Shown here piece by piece: positions 1-7,800 of a DNA stretch of 8,898 nt. Under the pieces are notes generated by a model that made no database searches, was not told where the DNA came from, and saw only the letters and a program-made list of their open reading frames with translations. The translations under genes and the position numbers were made by a program. Source of the stretch: Bacillota bacterium (GTDB lineage: Bacteria; Bacillota; Clostridia; Tissierellales; Peptoniphilaceae). Position 1 is the stretch's first letter. Each line of letters starts with the position of its first letter. Location: NCBI GenBank assembly GCA_023442495.1, contig JAEZZB010000045.1:1-8898 (forward strand). Direction: 5' to 3'.

Positions 1-253
1 TTCTAAACAATGTAATTTGTGATTCATTCAATTTTTCAAGATGAATATTCTTAACTATAATCTCACCCTTATCTGGTTTTTCTAGTCCTGCTAATGCGTT
101 TAAAAGTGTTGATTTACCAGACCCCGACGGACCCAACAAGCAAATCATTTCTCCCTCATCAACTGTTAAATTAATACCATTTAAAGCGTGGACCTTTTCA
201 CTACCCATCGTGTAGATTTTATGTAAATTATTAACTTTAATCAACTCTGACAT
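1..253 (-). CDS. ABC transporter ATP-binding protein, MacB/LolD/FtsE type (N-terminal part, cut by window edge)
   Basis: Partial gene; 84 codons are visible, starting at the ATG at 253-251. The protein begins MSELIKVNNLHKIYTMGSEK and has a Walker A motif GPSGSGKST at residues 41-49, with the ATP-contacting lysine at 47. It sits in the usual context 'VHALNGINL...EGEMICLLGPSGSGKSTLLNALAGLEKPDKGEI' (residues 21-64, abbreviated). The pattern 'IYTMGSEKVHALNGI' is typical of the ATPases that serve MacB/LolCDE/FtsX-like permeases and peptide or lipoprotein export and immunity pumps. The signature motif, Walker B and any permease lie beyond the left edge. By family it would hydrolyse ATP at the inner face of the membrane to drive a partner permease; the substrate cannot be told. 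A Shine-Dalgarno GGAGG lies about 5 nt before the ATG. The gene is divergent from the small secreted/membrane gene pair on the plus strand. The ABC ATPase call is very safe; the subfamily is likely. Confidence 0.95.
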   Translation of the reverse strand, partial: MSELIKVNNLHKIYTMGSEKVHALNGINLTVDEGEMICLLGPSGSGKSTLLNALAGLEKPDKGEIIVKNIHLEKLNESQITLFR

Positions 254-288
254 AAACACCTCCAGATAGATAATTTCCAATTAATAAT

Positions 289-317
289 ATTTTAGCATAA
301 TTAAAAATAATCTTAAA
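289..317 (-). promoter_or_regulatory. Extended -10 promoter of the ABC ATPase gene
   Basis: On the minus strand the sequence TGCTAAAAT gives an extended -10: hexamer TAAAAT at 289-294 and TG at 296-297. The hexamer 17 bp further upstream (TTTAAG, 312-317) is a poor -35, as is common when a TG extension is present. The predicted start is near 282, giving a leader of about 29 nt that contains the GGAGG ribosome binding site. It was called from sequence alone. Confidence 0.5.
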
Positions 318-324
318 TAAAATA

Positions 325-353
325 TTGCAAAAAAAAAATATATATGTTAAACT
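325..353 (+). promoter_or_regulatory. Candidate promoter for the small-gene pair
   Basis: TTGCAA at 325-330 (4 of 6 to the -35 consensus), a 17-bp spacer, then TAAACT at 348-353 (4 of 6) preceded by TG at 345-346. An A-run follows the -35. The predicted start is around 360, at the left edge of the palindrome at 358-381. An alternative -10, TACAAT at 353-358, has no matching -35 at a normal distance. In sequence this AT-rich, promoter-like strings are common, so confidence is limited. Confidence 0.35.
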
Positions 354-357
354 ACAA

Positions 358-381
358 TTAAATGAAAACGTTTTTATTTAA
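358..381. promoter_or_regulatory. 24-bp palindrome containing a cre-like (CcpA) operator motif
   Basis: Positions 358-381 form a loopless dyad in which 11 of 12 pairs match; the only mismatch is G364/T375. The centre is the CG at 369-370. The core at 363-376, TGAAAACGTTTTTA, agrees with the published catabolite-responsive element consensus TGWAANCGNTNWCA at every position except the 13th. It covers the predicted transcription start of the plus-strand genes, where CcpA binding normally represses. The motif match and symmetry are seen directly; the CcpA assignment is inference, and another dimeric regulator could use the same dyad. Confidence 0.4.
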
Positions 382-572
382 CATTTGTAATTAACACAAA
401 TGTAAATGCCTCTAATAATTTAAATATAGTAAACAATAGATTTGAAGTAATTGATGATTTTACTTTAAAAGATGTTAAAAATAATCATTATTACCACTTT
501 GAAAATCATAATGATTTATCAAGATTTGTAAATGATAATAATGATAATAAACTTAAATTTGATATTACAACT
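362..572 (+). other. In-frame coding extension with no usable start (likely frameshifted 5' end of the first small gene)
   Basis: The reading frame of the gene at 573-986 stays open back to 366, just after a TGA at 363-365: 69 extra codons with no ATG, GTG or TTG. A run this long without a stop is unlikely by chance in DNA this AT-rich. The translated stretch is rich in Asn, His and Asp and begins KRFYLTFVINTNVNASNN, which looks like the end of a signal peptide with a possible cleavage site at NA-SNN. An ATG at 362-364 lies in a different frame and reads MKTFLFNICN then stop. Removing one T from the T5 run at 371-375 would join them as MKTFYLTFVINTNVNASNN. The hydrophobic core would still be short. 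No Shine-Dalgarno precedes 362 or 573. It is either a decayed start, a leaderless or frameshifted start, or a sequencing error in the T-run. Confidence 0.55.
381..403. repeat. Perfect 8-bp inverted repeat, 7-nt loop
   Basis: ACATTTGT at 381-388 is followed by AATTAAC and then its exact complement ACAAATGT at 396-403. It begins at the last base of the 24-bp palindrome and lies inside the open frame upstream of the first small gene. No T-run follows, so it does not look like a terminator. It may be a second operator half, a 5' RNA hairpin, or chance in AT-rich DNA. Confidence 0.35.
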
Positions 573-986
573 ATGAGCTTGTGTACCCCTGGAATGCCCG
601 GATATCCAAATTATCAAAGTAATCCTGTTGTGTCAACAGGTAGCAGATATGTAAGTCATTACAATACTGGTTTTATAAAATCTAAAGAATTGCTATTAGG
701 CAATAGTGGCTGGGTTTATGGAGGAAAACATGGAGCTACAATGGCATTAAACACTTCGAAAACCGTAACTTTTTCACATAATGAGCTTTCATTTTCTCGA
801 GAAGTTGGTCATAGTAGAACATTTAATGTTCCTCCAAGAAAAAGTGGAAATATAAAATATCAAGCAAGATGGAGAATTGAAACAAGAGAAGGATATTCAA
901 TTAGAAAAAATGGTTCTAAAACTGGATTTTACAAATATAAAGTTACAAAATTTATAGAAGGAGGTTTCATCGGTGTATACAAATAA
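573..986 (+). CDS. Uncharacterised, probably exported protein; true 5' end unresolved
   Basis: From the first in-frame ATG this frame gives 137 residues, but the coding sequence almost certainly began upstream (see 362-572) and no ribosome binding site precedes this ATG. I do not recognise the family with confidence. The protein is polar, rich in Gly, Ser, Tyr, Lys and Asn, has one Cys (residue 4) and no membrane segment. It alternates beta-like stretches: GNSGWVYGGKHGATM, KTVTFSHNELSFSREVGHSRTFNVPPRKSGNIKYQAR (abbreviated here in two halves, SKTVTFSHNELSF and SRTFNVPPRKSGNIKYQAR), and a C-terminal 'IEGGFIGVYK'. The layout of a Ser/Thr-rich stretch, then 'FNVPPxKSGxIKYxAR', then a basic beta-rich tail ending in a 'GV' strand reminds me of hypothetical secreted all-beta proteins of Gram-positive bacteria; this is only an impression. 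Its last 14 nt overlap the next gene, whose Shine-Dalgarno lies inside it, which implies co-transcription and translational coupling. It may be a gene remnant. Confidence 0.6.
   Translation: MSLCTPGMPGYPNYQSNPVVSTGSRYVSHYNTGFIKSKELLLGNSGWVYGGKHGATMALNTSKTVTFSHNELSFSREVGHSRTFNVPPRKSGNIKYQARWRIETREGYSIRKNGSKTGFYKYKVTKFIEGGFIGVYK
957..964 (+). promoter_or_regulatory. Ribosome binding site deciding the GTG start of the two-helix protein
   Basis: GAAGGAGG is close to a full complement of the 16S 3' end and lies 8 nt before the GTG at 973. It sits within the last codons of the preceding gene, so the two genes are likely coupled in translation. Confidence 0.7.
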
Positions 987-1233
987 AAATCTATATAATA
1001 CTTTATTTATTGTTAATTATATATCTTCTACTCTTTTTTTAATATTTACACTTTACATAAGAATGTCTTTTCCAAATGTTTGGAAAGTAGTTAGAACAAT
1101 CGGAGATAATGGAGAATTAACTATCGATTATAAAGTAATTATCTATTATCTATGCGTTTTAATGACTGTAATCTTAATTTCTCTTACAGTTTATTCTTAT
1201 AGAAAATTAAAAAGATTAAATAAAGATAGTTAA
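973..1233 (+). CDS. Small two-helix membrane protein, unknown function
   Basis: 86 residues from a GTG at 973. The start is supported by a strong Shine-Dalgarno (GAAGGAGG ending at 964, 8 nt before the GTG) located inside the preceding gene, and no in-frame ATG lies nearby upstream. Two hydrophobic segments are clear: residues about 9-29 (LFIVNYISSTLFLIFTLYI) and about 55-74 (VIIYYLCVLMTVILISLTVY). A polar loop of about 25 residues lies between them, and a basic tail (SYRKLKRLNKDS) follows. By the positive-inside rule both ends should be cytoplasmic and the loop outside. I recognise no family. Pairing with a probable secreted protein, in a divergent arrangement with an ABC ATPase, resembles the layout of small immunity or accessory proteins in Gram-positive peptide-export loci; this is inference only. 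Transcription probably ends at the hairpin at 1285-1312. Confidence 0.75.
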   Translation: MYTNKNLYNTLFIVNYISSTLFLIFTLYIRMSFPNVWKVVRTIGDNGELTIDYKVIIYYLCVLMTVILISLTVYSYRKLKRLNKDS

Positions 1234-1282
1234 GAATACTGTCAAATTAAAATATAAATTAGCTTGTGTCAAAAATGTCATT

Positions 1283-1312
1283 AAAAAATCTGCCGAATAA
1301 ACGGCAGATTTT
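1283..1312 (-). terminator. Rho-independent terminator of rpoBC, probably bidirectional
   Basis: A perfect 11-bp stem pairs AAAATCTGCCG (1285-1295) with CGGCAGATTTT (1302-1312) around a 6-nt loop, with a GC-rich top of the stem. On the minus strand it starts 6 nt after the rpoC stop codon and runs into six U (complement of 1283-1288), a classic terminator. On the plus strand the hairpin is followed by TTTTCTAATTTT, so it probably also ends the small-gene transcript arriving from the left. No other terminator is visible between the convergent units. Confidence 0.9.
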
Positions 1313-1318
1313 CTAATT

Positions 1319-4300
1319 TTATTCACTTATAGTTTCTACATCTTTTTCTTCCGGTGTACCAATTTTAACTTCTGAGTATCTTGATATACCAGTTCCTGCA
1401 GGTATTAATTTACCAATGATTATATTTTCTTTTAATCCGATTAAATCATCTTTCTTACCTTTGATTGATGCATCTGTTAAAACTTTAGTAGTTTCTTGGA
1501 ATGATGCGGCTGATAAGAATGAATCAGAAGCAATTGAAGCTTTTGTAATACCTAGTAATACATTTTCGTATTCAACTTCTTTCTTACCTTCGGATCTTAA
1601 TTGTTCATTAAGTTTGATTACATATCTTCTATTTTGTAATGTTCCCATTAACAAGTCTGAATCACCTGGATCAAGGATATTTACTTTTTGTAGCATTTGT
1701 TTGATGATAATTTCGATATGTTTATCATCGATATCTACCCCTTGTAATCTATACACTTTTTGAATTTCCTTAATTATATAGTCTTGGACAGCTTGTGTCC
1801 CAAGTAATTCTAGATAATCATGTGGATTAATTGAACCTTCAGTAATCTTATCACCTTTTTCAATATGTGAACCATCAGAAATATTTCTTGCAGTACTAAT
1901 ACCAAATGGTAACAAATATTTAGATGTTTCTTCACCATCATTTATGAATACTTTAATTCTTTCTTCTGTATCATCAATAGTAACTGTTCCGGACTGTTTT
2001 GCTATTACAGCTTGACCTTTAGGTTTTCTAGCTTCAAATAACTCTTCAACCCTTGGTAAACCTTGAGTAATAGCTCCACCCCCAGCTACCCCACCAGAGT
2101 GGAAAGTACGCATGGTTAATTGTGTACCAGGTTCACCGATAGATTGAGCTGCGATAATACCAACAGCTTCACCAATATTCGTTTTCTTACCTGTAGCAAG
2201 ATTTCTACCATAGCATTTACTACATACACCATGTTCCGCTCTACATTCTAAAGCCGATCTAATTTTAACTTCCGTGATTTTAACTATTTCAGTTTCACCA
2301 TTAAAGTTTTCAACCTTATGTTCTTTAGTGATTGCATCAGCCATGTCTTCATCTATAATTTCATTTTTGTGGACAATAATTTCTCCCGTTGCAGGATTTA
2401 ATATATCTTCAAATGAAGTTCTACCAACGATTCTATCTCTTAATTGTTCAATAACTTCTTTACCCTCAAGTATATCTTTTACGACTATATATGAGTCTGT
2501 ACCACAGTCCTCTTCTCTAACAATTACGTCTTGAGAAACATCTACAAGTCTTCTTGTCAAGTAACCTGAATCGGCTGTTCTAATCGCTGTATCGGATAGA
2601 CCTTTTCTAGAACCGTGAGTAGAAATAAAGAATTCTTGTACTGAAAGACCTTCACGGAAGTTAGCTTTTACCGGAATTTCAATTGTTCTACCAGTTGTTG
2701 AAGCCATTAAACCACGCATACCACCTAATTGTCTAATTTGTCTTATGGAACCTCTAGCTCCTGAGTTTGCCATAATTGCAATTGTATTAGTCTTTTCTAG
2801 ATTTTTTAATAATGCATCAGTGATGTCATCCGTAGCTTTTTCCCATGTACTAATTACTTGATTATATCTTTCTTCTTCTGTGTACATCCCCATATCTGTA
2901 TAGTCTTCAATGTCCACAACTCTTTGTTCAGCTTTATCTAAAATTTCTTTCTTATCATCCGGAGTGATGATATCTGCCATACCAATTGAAATGGCTGCTT
3001 TTGTTGAATATTTAAATCCTGTTTGCTTGATATAGTCAAGAAGTCTTGCTGTTCTTATATTTCCGTACTTATGGAATGCTTTTTCAATAATTTGAGAAAG
3101 AACTTTTGAATCAACTATAAAGTCGATTTCTAATGAATAAGGATCTTTCTTTCTATCTACAAAACCTAAATCTTGTGGAATTTCATTATTGAAAATAAAT
3201 CTACCAACTGTTGATCTAACTATTTTACCATAATCTTCGTCATCTAATTTAACTCTTACACCAACAATGTCATGATATCCAATAACTTTGTTTTCGAGAG
3301 CTTTAATCATTTCATCATAATTTGAAAATACAAATTCTGTTTCTTTAGCTGTAAAGTCAAGTGTTAAATAATATGAACCTAAAACCATATCTTGAGTAGG
3401 TGTTGTGATTGGTTTACCATCTTTTGGAGCCAAAATGTTGTTTGTACTCATCATTAGAAGTCTTGCTTCAGCTTGAGCTTCTGCTGAAAGTGGCACGTGA
3501 ACAGCCATTTGATCCCCGTCGAAGTCCGCATTATATGCTGTACATACAAGTGGATGTAATTTAATAGCTTTACCTTCTACAAGAACTGGTTCGAAAGCTT
3601 GAATACCAAGTCTATGAAGCGTAGGTGCACGGTTTAAAAGAACTGGATGATCCTTAATTTCTTCTTCTAGTGCTCCCCATACAATTGGATTCTTTCTTTC
3701 AATCATTTTCTTTGCTGATCTGATATTTTTAGCTTCGTCATTAGCAACTAATCTTTCCATTATAAATGGTTTGAATAATTCTAATGCCATGTCTTTTGGT
3801 AGACCACATTGATACATTTCAAGTTCTGGTCCAACTACTATAACTGAACGGCCTGAATAATCAACTCTCTTACCAAGTAAGTTTTGTCTAAATCTACCAG
3901 TTTTACCTTTAAGCATATCTGATAATGATTTTAATGGTCTATTTGAAGCGCCTGTTACCGGTTTTCCTCTTCTACCATTATCGATAAGAGCATCAACGGA
4001 TTCTTGAAGCATTCTTTTTTCATTTCTAACGATAATATCTGGAGCCCCAATTTCTAACAATCTTTTAAGTCTATTATTTCTATTGATAACTCTTCTATAT
4101 AAATCATTTAAATCAGATGTTGCAAATCTACCACCTTCAAGTTGAACCATTGGTCTTAAATCTGGTGGAATTACAGGAATTACATGTAGACACATCCATT
4201 CAGGTTTATTTCCTGATTGTAAGAATGATTCTATAACTTCAAGTCTTCTATAAATTCTTAATTTTCTTTGACCTGTTGCAGTTTCTAATTCTTCAGTTAA

Positions 4301-4864
4301 TTCTTCCTGTGTTTCTTTTAAGTCTATATCTGCTAAAAGTTTTTCAATCGCTTCAGCACCCATTCCTGCTTCAAATTCATCTCCGTATTCTAAATATAAT
4401 TTGTTATATTCATTTTCCGTAAGAACTTGTTTGTAAGCAATTTCATCTACTGTACCTGGGTCTGTAACTACGTAATTAGCAAAATATAGGATTTTTTCTA
4501 AAGCTTTTGGACTCATATCTAGTATAAGTCCCATTCTTGACGGTATTCCTTTAAAATACCAAATATGTGATACAGGTGTTGCAAGTTCGATATGTCCCAT
4601 TCTTTCACGACGAACTTTAGCTTTTGTTACTTCAACTCCACATTTTTCACATATAACACCTTTGTATCTAATTCTTTTATATTTACCGCATGCACATTCA
4701 TAGTCTTTTACTGGTCCAAATATCTTTTGACAAAATAGACCTTCTTTTTCCGGCTTTAATGTTCTGTAGTTAATAGTTTCGGGTTTTTTTACTTCTCCTC
4801 TTGACCAATCCCTCATCATATCTGGTGAAGCTAGGCCAACTTGAATTGAATTAAAAATTGTCAT
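1319..4864 (-). CDS. rpoC: DNA-directed RNA polymerase subunit beta'
   Basis: Complete, 1181 residues, close to the length of Gram-positive homologues and without the large proteobacterial insertion. Together with beta it forms the catalytic cleft of RNA polymerase and synthesises RNA from NTPs on DNA. The N-terminal zinc-binding domain has Cys57, 59, 72 and 75 (CACGKYK...CEKCG). The catalytic Mg site is NADFDGDQ at 445-452, with Asp447, 449 and 451 holding the metal. The second zinc site is made by Cys787 (EEDCGT) and Cys874, 881 and 884 (CRAEHGVCSKC). The bridge helix lies around 750-780 and the trigger loop around 910-925 (EPGTQLTMRTFHSGG, with His922). The C-terminal swivel region follows at about 1100-1160. 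The ATG at 4864 has a good Shine-Dalgarno, AAAGGAG, about 9 nt upstream. The gene lies 23 bp after rpoB in the same operon, and the terminator follows its stop. All key residues are present and nothing looks disrupted. Confidence 0.99.
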   Translation of the reverse strand: MTIFNSIQVGLASPDMMRDWSRGEVKKPETINYRTLKPEKEGLFCQKIFGPVKDYECACGKYKRIRYKGVICEKCGVEVTKAKVRRERMGHIELATPVSHIWYFKGIPSRMGLILDMSPKALEKILYFANYVVTDPGTVDEIAYKQVLTENEYNKLYLEYGDEFEAGMGAEAIEKLLADIDLKETQEELTEELETATGQRKLRIYRRLEVIESFLQSGNKPEWMCLHVIPVIPPDLRPMVQLEGGRFATSDLNDLYRRVINRNNRLKRLLEIGAPDIIVRNEKRMLQESVDALIDNGRRGKPVTGASNRPLKSLSDMLKGKTGRFRQNLLGKRVDYSGRSVIVVGPELEMYQCGLPKDMALELFKPFIMERLVANDEAKNIRSAKKMIERKNPIVWGALEEEIKDHPVLLNRAPTLHRLGIQAFEPVLVEGKAIKLHPLVCTAYNADFDGDQMAVHVPLSAEAQAEARLLMMSTNNILAPKDGKPITTPTQDMVLGSYYLTLDFTAKETEFVFSNYDEMIKALENKVIGYHDIVGVRVKLDDEDYGKIVRSTVGRFIFNNEIPQDLGFVDRKKDPYSLEIDFIVDSKVLSQIIEKAFHKYGNIRTARLLDYIKQTGFKYSTKAAISIGMADIITPDDKKEILDKAEQRVVDIEDYTDMGMYTEEERYNQVISTWEKATDDITDALLKNLEKTNTIAIMANSGARGSIRQIRQLGGMRGLMASTTGRTIEIPVKANFREGLSVQEFFISTHGSRKGLSDTAIRTADSGYLTRRLVDVSQDVIVREEDCGTDSYIVVKDILEGKEVIEQLRDRIVGRTSFEDILNPATGEIIVHKNEIIDEDMADAITKEHKVENFNGETEIVKITEVKIRSALECRAEHGVCSKCYGRNLATGKKTNIGEAVGIIAAQSIGEPGTQLTMRTFHSGGVAGGGAITQGLPRVEELFEARKPKGQAVIAKQSGTVTIDDTEERIKVFINDGEETSKYLLPFGISTARNISDGSHIEKGDKITEGSINPHDYLELLGTQAVQDYIIKEIQKVYRLQGVDIDDKHIEIIIKQMLQKVNILDPGDSDLLMGTLQNRRYVIKLNEQLRSEGKKEVEYENVLLGITKASIASDSFLSAASFQETTKVLTDASIKGKKDDLIGLKENIIIGKLIPAGTGISRYSEVKIGTPEEKDVETISE

Positions 4865-4887
4865 TAAGAAGTACTCCTTTCGTTAAC

Positions 4888-7800
4888 TTACTTAATATAT
4901 GATTGTTCTGGGTAATCTTCTTTTTCATTATCTGCCATTCTTTCGATTTGGCGATAATCATCATAATCATCTGTATTTTCCGCTAATACAACTTCATTAT
5001 TGTTTTCATCCAATAATTTTACATTCAATGCTAAAGCTTGTAATTCTTTGGTCAATACTTTGAATGATTCAGGAGTACCTGGTTCTGGGATGTTTTCACC
5101 TTTCACAATAGCTTCGTAAGTTTTAACTCTACCATTGATATCGTCAGATTTAACTGTCATCATTTCTTGTAAAGTATGTGCTGCACCATATGCTTCAAGT
5201 GCCCACACTTCCATTTCTCCAAATCTTTGTCCACCGAATTGTGCCTTACCACCAAGTGGTTGTTGAGTAACTAATGAATATGGGCCAGTTGATCTTGCGT
5301 GAATCTTTTCATCAACTAAATGGTGAAGTTTCAACATGTACATATATCCAACAGTTACAGGATTTTCAAAGTTTTCACCAGTTCTACCATCTCTTAACTG
5401 AATCTTACCAGATTTGTCATAACCTGCTTTTTCTAGCGCTTCTTCAATATCATAGTCCATAGCACCATCAAATACCGGTGTTGCCACATGCCAGCCTAAC
5501 TTCTTAGCCGCCATACCTAGGTGAACTTCTAGTACTTGTCCAATATTCATACGTGAAGGTACCCCAAGCGGATTTAGCACTATTTGTATTGGATCCCCAT
5601 TTGGTAAGAATGGCATATCTTCAACTGGTAAAATTCTTGATACTACCCCTTTATTACCGTGACGACCACACATCTTATCACCAACTGATATCTTTCTTTT
5701 TGTAGCTATATATACTCTGATTACTTGATTAATTCCTGGTGATAATTCATCACCGTTTTCTCTTGAATAGCTCTTAACATCTACAACTACACCAGATTCA
5801 CCATGTGGAACTCTTAAAGAAGTATCTCGAACTTCTCTAGCTTTTTCACCAAAGATTGCTCTCAATAGTCTTTCTTCTGGTGATAATTCTGTTTCGCCCT
5901 TAGGTGTTACTTTACCGACAAGAATATCGCCTGCTTGTACTTCAGCACCGATCCTAATAATTCCATTTTCATCAAGATCTTTTCTCATATCTTCACCAAT
6001 AGATGGGATATCTCTTGTAATATCTTCTGGTCCTAATTTTGTTTCACGAGCTTCAGCTGAATGTTCTTCAATATGAACAGATGTAAGTACATCATCAATC
6101 ACTAATTTTTCATTTAATAACATAGCATCTTCGTAGTTATACCCTTCCCATGTCATAAATGCGATAAGGATATTTTTACCTAGTGCTAATTCACCTAAAT
6201 CTGTAGATGGACCGTCTGCAATTAATTCACCAGCTTCTACATGATCTCCCGGTTTAACTATAGGTCTTTGATTAATTGTTGTACCTTGGTTAGCTCTCTT
6301 GAATTTCAATACTTGATATTCGTCATATTTTCCTTTTTCATCAGGAACATCTTTCAATATTTGGATTCTTTCATCTCCAACATATTTAACTGTACCTGTA
6401 TTTTCAGCAACTATTACAACCCCAGAGTCTTTTGCAGTTCTATGTTCAATACCAGTAGCTATAATTGGAGCTTCTGCTTTTAATAGAGGAACTGCTTGTC
6501 TTTGCATGTTAGCACCCATAAGTGCACGAGTTGCGTCATCATTTTCTAAGAACGGTATTAGTGCTGCACCTACCGATACGATTTGTTGTGGAGATACGTC
6601 CATGTAGTCAATTTCTTCTCTTAAATACAAATCGTTAACAGCATTAAGCCCTCTTGAAGAAACTCTTTCATTTACAAATACATTGTTTTCATCAAGTGGT
6701 TCGTTAGCTTGTGCTTTTATAAATATATCTTCTTCATCAGCTGTTAAATAGTGAATTTCATCAGTCACTTTTCCTTCACCTTTGATAACTTTTCTATATG
6801 GTGTTTCAATAAATCCATATTCATTGATTCTGCCATAAGTTGTTAGTGAAGTGATAAGTCCGATATTTGGACCTTCAGGAGTTTCTATTGGACAAACTCT
6901 ACCATAGTGAGATGAGTGTACATCTCTTACCTCATAACCTGCTCTATCCCTAGACAAACCACCAGGTCCTAAAGCTGATAATCTTCTCTTATGTGTTAAT
7001 TCAGAAATAGGGTTTGTTTGATCCATGAATTGTGATAATTGAGAAGAGCCAAAGAATTCTTTGATAGCTGCTGCAACTGGTCTATTATTTAATAAACTAT
7101 GCGGTGTCAGCATTGCAGTATCAGATGTCGTCATTCTCTCTCTAATCACTCTTTCCATTCTAGAAAGACCAATTCTAAATTGGTTTTGTAGTAGTTCTCC
7201 AACTGATCTTACTCTTCTATTTCCTAAATGATCTATATCATCAACAGATCCAACATTATCATATAGATTTAATTGATATGAGAATGATGCAATTAAATCT
7301 TCAATTGTTATAATATTCGCTGAAATTGTTTCTTTATTTTGATCAATTAATTTAATCTTTTCTTTATCAGTCATTTCATCGGTGAATAAATCGATTACTC
7401 TTCTCATTTCTGGATAAAATACTTTTTCTGATAATCTTAGTTCATCTAAATCTAATCCTTTAATTTCATCAAATACTTTTATATCAACATAATGATTACC
7501 AACAACTCTAACTATTTTGTCGGATTCTTCATTTGCATATACATCAACAGAATTAATCCCTGCATTTTCAATCTCTATTGCTTTTTCTAATGAAATAAAA
7601 TCACCTTTTGAAGCTAAGATTTCTCCATATTCGTCAACTATATCTTTTGCAGCATATTTTTCTCTAATTCTGTTTCTAATTGCTAATTTTTTATTAAACT
7701 TATATCTACCTGCTTTTGACAAATCATATCTCTTAGGATCAAAGAATAGATTGTGTAAAAGTGAAGTCGCTGCTTCCACTGAAGCAGGATCTCCTGGTTT

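Noticed and set aside
573..986. Lactococcin-972-like bacteriocin
   Set aside because: The locus layout and the WVYGG stretch brought it to mind, but the spaced His/Ser pattern and short length of that family do not match.
1416..1763. Plus-strand open frame of 115 codons
   Set aside because: Lies antisense to the conserved C-terminal part of rpoC, with no supporting start signals; the same applies to the shorter antisense frames at 2274-2534, 5274-5462 and 6241-6483.
4865..4887. Separate promoter for rpoC
   Set aside because: The gap after rpoB is only 23 bp and is filled by the ribosome binding site; rpoC is co-transcribed with rpoB.
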